Source: Paracoccus everestensis (GTDB lineage: Bacteria > Pseudomonadota > Alphaproteobacteria > Rhodobacterales > Rhodobacteraceae). Taken from it: a stretch of DNA of 64,000 nt. The stretch is taken from positions 978,501 to 1,042,500 of the forward strand of contig NZ_CP090836.1 in the NCBI RefSeq assembly GCF_021491915.1, read 5' to 3'. Both the position numbers and the translations under genes were made by a program. A model generated the notes under the pieces. That model saw nothing but the letters and a program-made list of their open reading frames with translations, did not search any database and was not told the origin of the DNA. Shown in pieces: positions 1 to 10,138 of this stretch; the first letter of the stretch is position 1; the number at the start of each line of letters is the position of its first letter.

Positions 1-1858
1 GCCAGGTCTTCATGCGATAGACCATGCCGTCGGTGGTGAAGAACAACAGTTCGGTATGGGTGTTGGCCACGAACAGCGTGGTGACGACATCGTCTTCCTT
101 GGTCGCCATGCTGGACAGGCCCTTGCCGCCGCGACGCTGGCTGCGGAATTCTGCCAGGGCCGTGCGCTTGATATACCCGCCCGAGGTGATAGTGACGACC
201 ATGTCCTCGCGCTCGATCAGATCCTCGTCCATCATGTCGCCGGACCATTCGGTGATCTCGGTCCGGCGGGGGACGGCGAACAGGCTGCGCACTTCGCGCA
301 ACTCGTCGCTGATGATGCCCATGATCCGTTCGCGCGACCCCAGGATCGCCAGGTAATCGCGGATCGAATCGGCCAGTTGCTGCAATTCGCTGGTCACTTC
401 CTGCACGCCAAGCTGGGTCAGGCGTTGCAGGCGCAGATCCAGGATGGCGCGGGCCTGGGTTTCCGACAGGTTATAGGTGCCGTCGTCGTTGACCGGATGC
501 AGCGGATCGTCGATCAGGCGCAGGAATTCCAGGATCTCGTGCGCGGGCCAGCGGCGTTCCATCAGCCGTTCGCGCGCCTCGGAGGCATCGGCCGACGACC
601 GGATCGTCGCCACGACCTCATCGACGTTGCTGACGGCCACGGCCAGGCCACACAGCACATGGCTGCGTTCGCGGGCCTTGCGCAGTTCGTATGCGGTGCG
701 GCGTGCGACGACTTCCTCGCGGAAGCTGAGGAAGTAGGTCAGGAAGTCGCGCAGCGTCAGTTGTTCGGGCCGCCCGCCGTTCAGCGCCAGCATATTGCAG
801 CCGAAACTGGTTTGCAGCGAGGTGAAGCGGAACAACTGGTTCAGCACCACATCGGGCGTGGCGTCCCGTTTCAATTCCACCACGACCCGCACGCCCTGCC
901 GGTCGGATTCGTCCTGGACCGATGCGATCCCCTCGACCCGCTTTTCCTTGGCAAGCTCGGCGATGCGTTCGATCAGGCTGGACTTGTTCACCTGATAGGG
1001 AACCTCGTCCACGACAATGGCCCAGCGGTCCTTGCGCAGTTCCTCGATATGCGTCTTGGCGCGGATGATGACGCTGCCGCGCCCTTCCAGGTATGCCTTG
1101 CGCGCCCCGGACCGGCCCAGGATCAACGCCCCGGTCGGAAAGTCCGGGCCGGGGATGATCTCCAGCAGGCGCTCGGTCGGCAGGTCGGGGTTCTCGATCA
1201 GTTCCAGCGTGGCGTCGATCACCTCGCCCAGGTTATGGGGCGGGATGTTGGTGGCCATGCCCACCGCGATGCCGCCCGCGCCGTTGACCAGCATATTGGG
1301 GAACCGCGCCGGCAACACGGTCGGCTCGCGGTCCTTGCCGTCGTAGTTGTCCTGGAAATCGACCGTGTCCTTGTCGATGTCCATCAGCAGGAAGTTCGCG
1401 GGCTTGTCCATGCGCACTTCCGTGTATCGCATGGCGGCGGGGGGATCGCCGTCCATGGACCCGAAGTTGCCCTGGCCGTCAAGCAGCGGCAGCGACATGG
1501 AAAAGTCCTGCGCCATGCGAACAAGGGCGTCATAGATCGCGGCGTCGCCGTGCGGGTGATACTTACCCATGACATCGCCCACCGGGCGGGCCGATTTGCG
1601 ATAGGATTTGTCGGGCGTGTTGCCGGATTCGTCCATGGCGTAGAGGATGCGCCGATGCACCGGCTTCAACCCGTCGCGCAGATCCGGGATCGCCCGGCTG
1701 ACGATGACCGACATCGCGTAATCCAGATAGGATGTCCGCATCTCGGCGCTGATGTCGATGACCGGACCGTCATGGGGCATCACGGTCCGCGTCGCGGCGC
1801 CGTTTTCATCGCCTGCCTCGGGGGTGTCGGACAAGTCGTCTTCAGGGGTGTCGGCCAC
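1..1858 (-). CDS. gyrA: DNA gyrase subunit A, 3' end outside the window
   Basis: Catalytic subunit of DNA gyrase, which introduces negative supercoils. The visible 619 residues cover the winged-helix and tower domains; the C-terminal pinwheel lies outside the window. Seen: the motif [20 protein letters not shown] near the N-terminus, the quinolone pocket [13 protein letters not shown], and AMRYTE, which places the catalytic tyrosine at residue 145. The GTG at 1858 is chosen because GAGGAAA precedes it and it opens directly into the conserved domain; an ATG at 1874 is in another frame. The residue equivalent to E. coli Ser83 is Ala106, while the Asp87 equivalent is kept (Asp110). It is the last gene read leftward in this block. 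Confidence 0.97.
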   Translation of the reverse strand, partial: MADTPEDDLSDTPEAGDENGAATRTVMPHDGPVIDISAEMRTSYLDYAMSVIVSRAIPDLRDGLKPVHRRILYAMDESGNTPDKSYRKSARPVGDVMGKYHPHGDAAIYDALVRMAQDFSMSLPLLDGQGNFGSMDGDPPAAMRYTEVRMDKPANFLLMDIDKDTVDFQDNYDGKDREPTVLPARFPNMLVNGAGGIAVGMATNIPPHNLGEVIDATLELIENPDLPTERLLEIIPGPDFPTGALILGRSGARKAYLEGRGSVIIRAKTHIEELRKDRWAIVVDEVPYQVNKSSLIERIAELAKEKRVEGIASVQDESDRQGVRVVVELKRDATPDVVLNQLFRFTSLQTSFGCNMLALNGGRPEQLTLRDFLTYFLSFREEVVARRTAYELRKARERSHVLCGLAVAVSNVDEVVATIRSSADASEARERLMERRWPAHEILEFLRLIDDPLHPVNDDGTYNLSETQARAILDLRLQRLTQLGVQEVTSELQQLADSIRDYLAILGSRERIMGIISDELREVRSLFAVPRRTEITEWSGDMMDEDLIEREDMVVTITSGGYIKRTALAEFRSQRRGGKGLSSMATKEDDVVTTLFVANTHTELLFFTTDGMVYRMKTW

Positions 1859-1932
1859 GGGATTTCCTCAACATCTTGTTGGGTTACATATAGGTGATGT
1901 GGCCGGGGGGGGCAATGTTTGCGGGGGGATTT

Positions 1933-1950
1933 GGCGGGTGAAACCCCACC
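1933..1950 (-). terminator. Hairpin directly after dsbB
   Basis: On the minus strand, GGTGGG and CCCGCC can pair (one G-U) around a GTTTCA loop, starting at the base after the dsbB stop codon. There is no long T run, so this is a weak intrinsic terminator or an mRNA-end stabiliser. Confidence 0.4.
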
Positions 1951-2415
1951 TTACGCCCGTTTCGCCGCCACCCCCCAAACCACCGCCAGAATGCCCGAAA
2001 ACACCGCGTTCCAGGCCGCCATCGACAGGCCCAGGAACCGCCAGGCCACCTCGTCGCAGCGCACCACGGGGGTGGCGTTCAGCCGGGTCAGCAGATCCTG
2101 CGCGGACATGGTCGCCAGGTTGCCCACGGTCCCCGAACAATGCGTCGGTCCCGCCCACAGCTTCAGTTCAACCCCGGTGTGATAGATCGCAAGGCCCATG
2201 GCGACGCCAGCCGCGACCATGCCCAGGATGGCCAGGCCGCGTACCCGGCCGGTCCACCAGACCAGCACCGCCACTGCGATGGCGGCGACATGGGGCCAGC
2301 GTTGCAGGATGCACAATTCGCACGGGGCATAGCCCGCCGCCTGAAAGCCAAGCGCGGCGATCAGCAACCCCGCCGATCCAGCCCCGGCCAGCAGGGAAAG
2401 GTGTCGTCCGTCCAT
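1951..2415 (-). CDS. dsbB: Disulfide bond formation protein B
   Basis: Inner-membrane quinone reductase that re-oxidises periplasmic DsbA. The 154-residue protein has four hydrophobic helices. The CELC active-site pair is at Cys32/Cys35 in the first periplasmic loop, and the second pair, Cys93/Cys120, is in the long second loop, as in the family. The start has GAGGG upstream. It is separated from gyrA by about 90 bases that include a small hairpin, so it is probably its own transcription unit. Confidence 0.93.
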   Translation of the reverse strand: MDGRHLSLLAGAGSAGLLIAALGFQAAGYAPCELCILQRWPHVAAIAVAVLVWWTGRVRGLAILGMVAAGVAMGLAIYHTGVELKLWAGPTHCSGTVGNLATMSAQDLLTRLNATPVVRCDEVAWRFLGLSMAAWNAVFSGILAVVWGVAAKRA

Positions 2416-2590
2416 GGTGCCCTCGTCCTTGTTTTGCCCTGTGGATCGTCCCCCGGATCGCCCGCGTCAAGCGCCTTGCGATCTTGTCGCGCCGCTGTGA
2501 TCATCGGGCCATGCGGGGTTCGTGGAACCTGTGGCACGGCCCCGTGTTTTGGTCTGGAAGGCCGTTTCGGCCAATGGGGGATCACGGATC

Positions 2591-3436
2591 ATGCAATGGC
2601 GGGGACGGCGCGGCAGCAGCAATATCGAGGATCGGCGCGGCATGGGCGCCGCAGGGGCGGGGGGCGTCGGCATCGTGGGGATGCTGGCGATCCTGGCTGT
2701 CGGCTATTTCTTCGGCATCGACATCAGCCCGGTCGTGCAGGGGCTTGACCAGGGACAATCCCGCCAAGGCCAGCCCCTGACCGAGGAAGACCAGCAATGG
2801 GGCGAATTCGTATCCGTCGTGCTGGCCGATACCGAGGAGGTCTGGGGCCCGCTCCTGCCGGAACAGGCCGGCATCGACTATGCTGACCCGCGGCTTGTGC
2901 TGTTCAGCGGCGTTGTCCAATCGGCCTGCGGGGGCGCGTCGTCGGCCATGGGACCGTTCTATTGTCCGGGTGACCAGCGGCTTTACCTGGACACGGATTT
3001 CTTCGACATGATGGCCAGCCGCATGGGCGCGGGCGGCGATTTCGCCTATGCCTATGTCATCGCGCACGAGGTCGGCCATCACGTGCAGAACCTGACCGGA
3101 ACCCTGGCCGAGGTGAACCGCCTGCGCGGTCAGGTCAGCGAAAGCGACGCCAACCAGATATCCGTCCTGACCGAACTTCAGGCCGATTGCTATGCCGGTA
3201 TCTGGGCGCGCCAGGCCCAGGATCGCTTCGGAACGCTGGAACAGGGCGATCTGGAGGAAGCGATGGGTGCGGCACAGGCGGTGGGCGACGACGTGATCCA
3301 GTCGAACGCGGGCCGGACCCCGGTTCCCGACAGCTTTACCCACGGCAGCGCGGCGCAGCGTCAGGAATGGCTGATGCGCGGCTTCAATTCGGGCGACATG
3401 GCCCAATGCGATACGTTCCAGGCAGCGGGGCGGTAA
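2591..3436 (+). CDS. ypfJ: Neutral zinc metallopeptidase, YpfJ family
   Basis: Putative membrane-anchored zinc peptidase (zinc_peptidase/DUF2342-like family); substrate unknown. The start is set at the ATG giving MQWRGRRGSSN, since the upstream in-frame codons do not resemble the family N-terminus. Residues 20-43 form one membrane segment. The HEVGHH zinc motif lies at 159-164, with a downstream ELQADCYAG segment that should supply the third ligand, and Cys113/Cys125 precede it. At 281 residues it is the usual family length. It is divergent from dsbB and followed 24 bases later by a tiny ORF with a good ribosome site. Confidence 0.9.
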   Translation: MQWRGRRGSSNIEDRRGMGAAGAGGVGIVGMLAILAVGYFFGIDISPVVQGLDQGQSRQGQPLTEEDQQWGEFVSVVLADTEEVWGPLLPEQAGIDYADPRLVLFSGVVQSACGGASSAMGPFYCPGDQRLYLDTDFFDMMASRMGAGGDFAYAYVIAHEVGHHVQNLTGTLAEVNRLRGQVSESDANQISVLTELQADCYAGIWARQAQDRFGTLEQGDLEEAMGAAQAVGDDVIQSNAGRTPVPDSFTHGSAAQRQEWLMRGFNSGDMAQCDTFQAAGR

Positions 3437-3460
3437 CGCCCCAAGGACAGGAGAAAGACG

Positions 3461-3553
3461 ATGCTGACGATCATGATGATCCTGACAATCGGCTTGGGCG
3501 CGGCCGCGTTGCGCCAACACCGGGCGCAGCCTGTCAAGGCACGGGTCCGCTGA
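3461..3553 (+). CDS. Possible 30-residue membrane peptide
   Basis: A short ORF preceded by ACAGGAGAAAG at good spacing. The product has a hydrophobic stretch at residues 1-17 (MLTIMMILTIGLGAAA) and a basic tail ending KARVR. It lies 24 bases after ypfJ and could be co-transcribed. Its last 20 bases overlap the end of the opposing small gene. No family is recognised; translation is inferred from the ribosome site only. Confidence 0.45.
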   Translation: MLTIMMILTIGLGAAALRQHRAQPVKARVR

Positions 3554-3740
3554 CCTCTCGCGGGATGCGGGGGGCGCGGCCTTCCTCCAGGCGCGCCCAG
3601 TCCGGCCACAGGTTCAGCCATTCCAGGGCGGCAATGGCTAGTCCTGCCGCGACCACCAGCAGCACCAGGCGGACCATCCGTGCGCTTGGCGGGTTGCGCG
3701 CCCATTTGGACGCCCGCAGCAGCCAGATCAGGTTGTTCAT
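3534..3740 (-). CDS. Small single-pass membrane protein, unknown
   Basis: A 68-residue product with one clear membrane helix at about residues 22-42 (MVRLVLLVVAAGLAIAALEW) after a basic N-terminus, so an N-in topology is likely. It faces ratA across a short divergent gap and converges on the 30-residue ORF. No functional family is recognised. Codon use matches its neighbours, which supports a real gene. Confidence 0.6.
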   Translation of the reverse strand: MNNLIWLLRASKWARNPPSARMVRLVLLVVAAGLAIAALEWLNLWPDWARLEEGRAPRIPREVSGPVP

Positions 3741-3819
3741 GGTCGTTGCCTTTTGCTAGATCGGGGCGACTCGATCAAAAACCCGGTCGCGTGACAAGTC
3801 CGAACCCTGCGAGATACCA

Positions 3820-4290
3820 TTGCCCCACCATCAGGATACCCGCGACCTTCCCTACAGCGCCCGGCAGATGTTCGACCTGGTTGCCGATATCGAAAGCTAT
3901 CCCCAGTTCCTGCCCTGGAACAGCGCCGCCCGCATCCGGTCGCGCGAAACACGTCCCGACGGGGCCGAGGAAATCGCAGCCGACCTTGTGATCAGCTTCA
4001 AGGTGTTCCGCGAACGCTTTGGCAGCCGCGTGGTGCTGTGGCCCGCCGATCCCGCCACGGGTGCGCTGAAGATCGACACCGAATATCTGGACGGTCCGTT
4101 CAAATACATGCGCAGCGGCTGGATCTTCACCGACCGGCCCGGCGGCGGATGCCATGTCGAATTCTTCGTGGATTTCGAATTCCGCAATGCGCTTTTGCAA
4201 AGGCTGATCGGCGTGGTGTTCCACGAGGCCATGGTGCGGATCGTGCGCGCATTCGAGAGCAGGGCGAAGGTGCTTTACGGGGCGGGGTAG
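3820..4290 (+). CDS. ratA: RatA / Coq10-type START-domain protein
   Basis: SRPBCC (START-like) lipid-binding fold of the RatA/Coq10 family. Members bind ubiquinone, or in E. coli associate with 50S subunits (RatA toxin). The 156-residue product begins at TTG, giving MPHHQDTRDLPYSA, the family's normal N-terminus. DLVADIESYPQFLPW is the hallmark N-terminal segment and FEFRNALLQRLIGVVFHEA the C-terminal helix. In alphaproteobacteria a respiratory-quinone role is more likely than toxicity, but the sequence does not decide this. No antitoxin gene adjoins it. Confidence 0.88.
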   Translation: MPHHQDTRDLPYSARQMFDLVADIESYPQFLPWNSAARIRSRETRPDGAEEIAADLVISFKVFRERFGSRVVLWPADPATGALKIDTEYLDGPFKYMRSGWIFTDRPGGGCHVEFFVDFEFRNALLQRLIGVVFHEAMVRIVRAFESRAKVLYGAG

Positions 4291-4297
4291 GGCAGGC

Positions 4298-4320
4298 GGT
4301 GGGGTGGGTTCCACCCCACC
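4298..4320. terminator. Hairpin between convergent ratA and metK
   Basis: A perfect 10-bp inverted repeat, GGTGGGGTGG / CCACCCCACC, with a 3-base GTT loop, sits in the 33 bases between two convergent stop codons. It could serve both directions. Neither side has a proper T run. Confidence 0.55.
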
Positions 4321-4323
4321 ATC

Positions 4324-5499
4324 CTATGACAATGCCGCCTTCAAATCCTCGGCCCGATCGGTCCTTTCCCAACTGAACGCCGTTCCGCGGTTCAATTGAT
4401 ACGGCTGCCGCCCGAAATGGCCATAGCTGGCCGTGGGGCGATAAATCGGGTGCAGAAGGTCCAGATCGCGGATGATCGCAAAGGGCCGAAGGTCGAAAAC
4501 CTCGCGCACGGCTGCCACGATCTTGTCATGGGCCACGGTTTCGGTTCCGAAGGTGTTCAGGGAAATCGAGGTCGGCTGCGCCTCGCCGATGGCATAGCTG
4601 ACCTGGATTTCGCAGCGGCTGGCAAGGCCGGCGGCCACGATGTTCTTGGCGACCCAGCGGCCCGCATAGGCGGCGGAACGGTCCACCTTGGAGGGATCCT
4701 TGCCTGAAAAGGCGCCGCCGCCATGGCGCGCCATGCCGCCATAGCTGTCCACGATGATCTTGCGCCCGGTCAGGCCGCAATCGCCCACCGGCCCGCCGAT
4801 CACGAACTTGCCGGTCGGGTTGATGAAATACTTGGTCTTGTCGCTCAGCCATTCGGCGGGCAGGACCGGCTTGATGATCTCCTCGATCACGGCCTCGCGC
4901 AGGTCGGACAGCGTGATTTCGGGGTTGTGCTGGGTGGACAGGACCACCGCATCAATCCCTTCGGGGCGGCCGTCCGCACCATAGCGCAGCGTGACCTGCG
5001 ACTTGGCGTCGGGGCGCAGCCATTTCAGCGTGCCGTTGCGGCGGACCTTGGACTGGCGTTCCACCAGCCGGTGCGCATAGGTGATCGGCGCGGGCATCAG
5101 CACGTCGGTTTCGTCCGAGGCATAGCCGAACATCAGCCCCTGGTCGCCCGCGCCCTGATCTTCCAGATTTTCGCGGTCGACGCCCTGGTTGATCTCGGGC
5201 GACTGCTTGCCGATGATGTTGATGACCGAACAGGTCGCGCCGTCAAATCCCACGTCGGACGAGGTGTAGCCGATTTCGTTGATGACGCCGCGAACGATGC
5301 TTTCCAGATCGACCCAGGCATTCGTCGAAATTTCGCCCGAAATGATGGCGACGCCGGTTTTGACCATGGTTTCGCAGGCCACCCGGGCGCGCGGATCCTC
5401 GGCCAGGATGGCGTCAAGGATGGCGTCGGAAATCTGGTCGGCAATCTTGTCGGGATGGCCCTCGGACACGGATTCCGAGGTGAACAGTGAATATTCCAT
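4324..5499 (-). CDS. metK: S-adenosylmethionine synthetase
   Basis: Makes SAM from methionine and ATP in the cytosol. The 391-residue protein opens with [13 protein letters not shown] and contains the [19 protein letters not shown] signature of the active site; the length is typical. It starts 3 bases after the ahcY stop and is clearly co-transcribed with it. Metabolically, MetK makes SAM and AhcY clears the SAH left by methyltransferases. Because of the tight spacing there is no room for a metK-specific riboswitch. Confidence 0.97.
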   Translation of the reverse strand: MEYSLFTSESVSEGHPDKIADQISDAILDAILAEDPRARVACETMVKTGVAIISGEISTNAWVDLESIVRGVINEIGYTSSDVGFDGATCSVINIIGKQSPEINQGVDRENLEDQGAGDQGLMFGYASDETDVLMPAPITYAHRLVERQSKVRRNGTLKWLRPDAKSQVTLRYGADGRPEGIDAVVLSTQHNPEITLSDLREAVIEEIIKPVLPAEWLSDKTKYFINPTGKFVIGGPVGDCGLTGRKIIVDSYGGMARHGGGAFSGKDPSKVDRSAAYAGRWVAKNIVAAGLASRCEIQVSYAIGEAQPTSISLNTFGTETVAHDKIVAAVREVFDLRPFAIIRDLDLLHPIYRPTASYGHFGRQPYQLNRGTAFSWERTDRAEDLKAALS

Positions 5500-5502
5500 G
5501 CA

Positions 5503-6894
5503 TCAATACCGGTAATGTTCTGATTTGAAAGGGCCTTCGGGCGTCACGCCGATATAGTCGGCCTGTTCGCGCGACAGTTCTGTCAGCTTTGCCCCGACCT
5601 TGTCCAGATGCAGGCGCGCGACCTTTTCATCAAGCGCCTTGGGCAGGATATAGACGCCGGGCGCGTATTCGTTGCCCTTGGTCCACAACTCGATCTGGGC
5701 CAGCACCTGGTTGGTAAAGCTGGCCGACATCACGAAGGACGGGTGGCCCGTGGCATTGCCCAGGTTCAGCAGGCGGCCTTGCGACAACAGGATGATGCGG
5801 TTGCCCGAGGGCATCTCGATCATGTCCACCTGGTCCTTGATGTTGGTCCATTTGTGGTTGCGAAGGCTGGCCACCTGGATTTCGTTGTCGAAATGGCCGA
5901 TGTTGCCGACGATGGCCATGTCCTTCATCTCGCGCATATGCTCGATGCGGATCACGTCGCGGTTTCCGGTGGTGGTGACGAAGATGTCGGCGGTGGCGGC
6001 CACGTCTTCCAGCAGCACGACCTCGAAGCCGTCCATCGCGGCTTGCAGGGCGCAGATCGGATCGACCTCGGTCACCTTCACACGCGCACCGGCACCTTGC
6101 AGAGAGGCCGCGGAACCCTTGCCCACGTCGCCATAGCCGCAGACCACGGCGACCTTGCCTGCCATCATCGTGTCGGTGGCGCGGCGGATGCCATCGACCA
6201 GGGATTCCTTGCAGCCGTATTTGTTGTCGAATTTCGACTTGGTCACGCTGTCGTTCACGTTGATCGCGGGGAAGGGCAGCAGCCCACGCTTGTGCAGGTC
6301 ATAAAGACGATGGACGCCGGTGGTCGTTTCCTCGCTGACGCCCTTGATGGCGTCGCGCTGCCGGGCAAACCAGCCGGGGGTTTCCGCGATGCGGCGGCGG
6401 ATCTGGGCGAACAGGGCTTCTTCCTCTTCGCTGGTGGGGGTGTCGATCAGGCCGGTCTCGCCCGCCTCGACCCGTGCGCCCAGCAGGACATACATGGTGG
6501 CGTCGCCGCCATCGTCCAGGATCATGTTGCAGGTGCCTTCCGCGAACTGGAAGATCCGGTCGGTATAGGCCCAGTATTCGGCCAGCGTCTCGCCCTTGAC
6601 AGCGAAAACCGGCACGCCGGAGGCGGCGATGGCCGCCGCCGCATGGTCCTGGGTCGAATAGATGTTGCAGGACGCCCAGCGGACATCGGCGCCCAGGGCC
6701 GTCAGCGTCTCGATCAGAACGGCGGTCTGGATCGTCATGTGCAGGCTGCCCGCGATTCGCGCGCCTGCCAGCGGCTTTGCCGCGCCGTATTCCGCCCGCA
6801 AAGCCATCAGGCCGGGCATTTCCGTTTCGGCGATGTCCAGTTCCTTGCGGCCGAAATCGGCCAGGGCAATATCACGGATGATGTAATCGGTCAC
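5503..6894 (-). CDS. ahcY: Adenosylhomocysteinase
   Basis: Hydrolyses S-adenosylhomocysteine to adenosine and homocysteine, using tightly bound NAD. The start is the GTG opening [20 protein letters not shown], the conserved N-terminus; the frame is open further upstream, but that sequence does not look coding. NAD motif [14 protein letters not shown] and the C-terminal KSEHYRY are present. At 463 residues it carries the about 40-residue insert usual in proteobacterial enzymes. First gene of an ahcY-metK operon with a 333-base region upstream. Confidence 0.96.
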   Translation of the reverse strand: MTDYIIRDIALADFGRKELDIAETEMPGLMALRAEYGAAKPLAGARIAGSLHMTIQTAVLIETLTALGADVRWASCNIYSTQDHAAAAIAASGVPVFAVKGETLAEYWAYTDRIFQFAEGTCNMILDDGGDATMYVLLGARVEAGETGLIDTPTSEEEEALFAQIRRRIAETPGWFARQRDAIKGVSEETTTGVHRLYDLHKRGLLPFPAINVNDSVTKSKFDNKYGCKESLVDGIRRATDTMMAGKVAVVCGYGDVGKGSAASLQGAGARVKVTEVDPICALQAAMDGFEVVLLEDVAATADIFVTTTGNRDVIRIEHMREMKDMAIVGNIGHFDNEIQVASLRNHKWTNIKDQVDMIEMPSGNRIILLSQGRLLNLGNATGHPSFVMSASFTNQVLAQIELWTKGNEYAPGVYILPKALDEKVARLHLDKVGAKLTELSREQADYIGVTPEGPFKSEHYRY

Positions 6895-7005
6895 GGCGGT
6901 TCGTCTTTCGTCTGCTGTGGTTGGGGATGGGATAGCCCAAGCCCGCCACGACCGAAAGCGAAAATACCCTGCCTGCACCTGCCGGTTCGGACAGGGCCAT
7001 TGCGG

Positions 7006-7034
7006 CTGCGGCGGAACCCCAGTATCCGCCGCAG
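7006..7034 (-). promoter_or_regulatory. Perfect 10-bp stem-loop in the ahcY leader region
   Basis: The gap between ahcY and the TetR-type gene (6895-7227) contains CTGCGGCGGA / TCCGCCGCAG around a 9-base loop, 112 bases before the ahcY start. No T run follows it on the minus strand. I could not match the gap to the SAH, SAM-II, SAM-V or SAM/SAH riboswitch layouts by eye. It may be a leader structure or a non-functional palindrome. Confidence 0.35.
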
Positions 7035-7212
7035 CCCGGAGAACGGCAGTGCGCTGCACGTTCCCCGTCGATGCGACAAGCCTTCGCGGCGGTTGGCACG
7101 GGCCATCCCGTCCTGCCGCAGGTTGTCAGAAGAATCTGAAAATTTGATTAAGCCGATGTCGGGTGGCGGGGGCGACCGGGCACGGGTTGAATAGGCAACG
7201 GTGAAACGCCAT

Positions 7213-7237
7213 CCGGGGCCTTGGGCGTCAGCCCCGG
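7213..7237 (-). terminator. Hairpin over the TetR-type gene stop codon
   Basis: On the minus strand CCGGGGC and GCCCCGG pair around an 11-base loop that holds the TGA of the regulator gene. A T-poor tail follows. Weak terminator or chance GC palindrome. Confidence 0.35.
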
Positions 7238-7902
7238 GACAGGGAATGCTTGGCCGTGGCGCGGGCGATCCGCTTGACAAAGTCCGCAAGCGCCTGTTCC
7301 GCGGCCTCAAGGGGGGTGCGGCCCGGCAGCCAGGCATCCACCCGGCCATCGACCACCATTTGCGCCAGGCCGTGGGCAAAGATCCGCGACGACAGGACCA
7401 GCCTGAGGATGTCCTCGTCATCGCGCAGGCGACCAGCAGTGCGGGCGCGTTCCAGCATCCGCGTCATCAGGTCAACGACCGAATCCACATAACGGCGAAG
7501 TTCCGGAACCTTGTCCGCATTCAGCGTCGGGTGGCTGGAGATAATGCGAAACTGGACACTGTGATCCGCAGCCCAGCGGATGTAGGCGTTGCCAAGCGCG
7601 AGGAACTGCCCCACCGCATCGTCGGGGTTGATCTTGACGACCGCCTTTGTGCAGGAATCCATGAGCCTGATCAGGGCCTGCTCTGCTACGGCGATCATCA
7701 GGCTGTCATCGTCGGGAAAGATCCGCCGCAGGGTGTCGGCTTCGGTGCCGATCCGGCTGGCAACCTGGTCCAGCCCCGGATTGCGCTTGCCCAGGTCGAC
7801 CATCATTTCCAGGGCCGCGACGACGGCTTGGCCGTGCAGCCCCAGTCCCTTCATGATGTCGTCATGTCTGCTCACGTTCAGATCCTGGTCCACAAGGCTC
7901 AT
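7228..7902 (-). CDS. TetR/AcrR-type transcriptional regulator
   Basis: A 224-residue protein with an N-terminal DNA-binding region: a helix around residues 23-40, then GLDQVASRIGTEADTLRRIF, the TetR helix-turn-helix pattern, followed by DDDSLMIAVAEQAL. The C-terminal half is helical and matches TetR ligand domains in layout. The start is taken at the ATG giving MSLVDQDLNVS; the frame continues open upstream but with unusual composition. The ligand and targets are unknown. It is not obviously coupled to ahcY or typA, although it could act on either flanking gap. Confidence 0.75.
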   Translation of the reverse strand: MSLVDQDLNVSRHDDIMKGLGLHGQAVVAALEMMVDLGKRNPGLDQVASRIGTEADTLRRIFPDDDSLMIAVAEQALIRLMDSCTKAVVKINPDDAVGQFLALGNAYIRWAADHSVQFRIISSHPTLNADKVPELRRYVDSVVDLMTRMLERARTAGRLRDDEDILRLVLSSRIFAHGLAQMVVDGRVDAWLPGRTPLEAAEQALADFVKRIARATAKHSLSRG

Positions 7903-8172
7903 GTCGAGGCAAACCAACGGACGTTCCGCCCGTTGTTCCTTCCCGTACAGGAACCGATCACATTCCTTGCAGTTCCCTGCCGCTGCCCGGAACCGGCGGG
8001 CAAATGCCCGGACGGCTGCATGAACAGGAGTGCCGGACAAGGCGACGAAACCGGATGACCAGATACCACGAACATGCGCCGACGATCCCGACACGGGCTC
8101 CACCATCCAAGGATACCACACGGCCGGGCGGCTGCGAACCTCGCTAAAACGACAGGTTGACGTGGGGGAAGC

Positions 8173-9993
<1,821 letters not shown>

Positions 9994-10003
9994 GGGCGAC
10001 CTT

Positions 10004-10033
10004 TGTGATTTGCGGTGGCCCTAAACAATCACA
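10004..10033 (-). promoter_or_regulatory. Inverted repeat in the typA leader
   Basis: TGTGATT and AATCACA flank a 16-base spacer starting 10 bases before the typA ATG. The arms resemble CRP-family half-sites, but the spacing is too wide for a single dimer site. It could fold as a leader stem near the ribosome site. Confidence 0.3.
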
Positions 10034-10084
10034 GGCCAAAAGGCCAGATGAAAACTGGGCAAGGCGGATGGGCTGAATGCCACG

Positions 10085-10113
10085 AAAAACCCCGCCACGG
10101 GCCTGTGGCGGGG
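10085..10113 (-). terminator. Intrinsic terminator after the repeat-bearing membrane protein gene
   Basis: Read on the minus strand, a perfect 9-bp stem CCCCGCCAC / GTGGCGGGG with a 6-base loop is followed directly by TTTTT, 26 bases after the stop codon. This is the best intrinsic terminator in the window. Confidence 0.85.
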
Positions 10114-10138
10114 TCGATATAACCTATGACGACAGGGG

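Noticed and set aside
56..1897. 613-codon plus-strand frame over gyrA
   Set aside because: Shadow of gyrA; the minus strand gives an unbroken, fully conserved gyrase A.
6895..7227. SAM or SAH riboswitch before ahcY
   Set aside because: No match by eye to the conserved cores of the SAH, SAM-II, SAM-V or SAM/SAH classes; kept only as an unexplained hairpin.
7916..7939. EcfG-like GGAAC-N15-CGTT before the TetR-type gene
   Set aside because: The spacer is 15 rather than 16-17 bases and the predicted start would leave almost no leader before the ATG.
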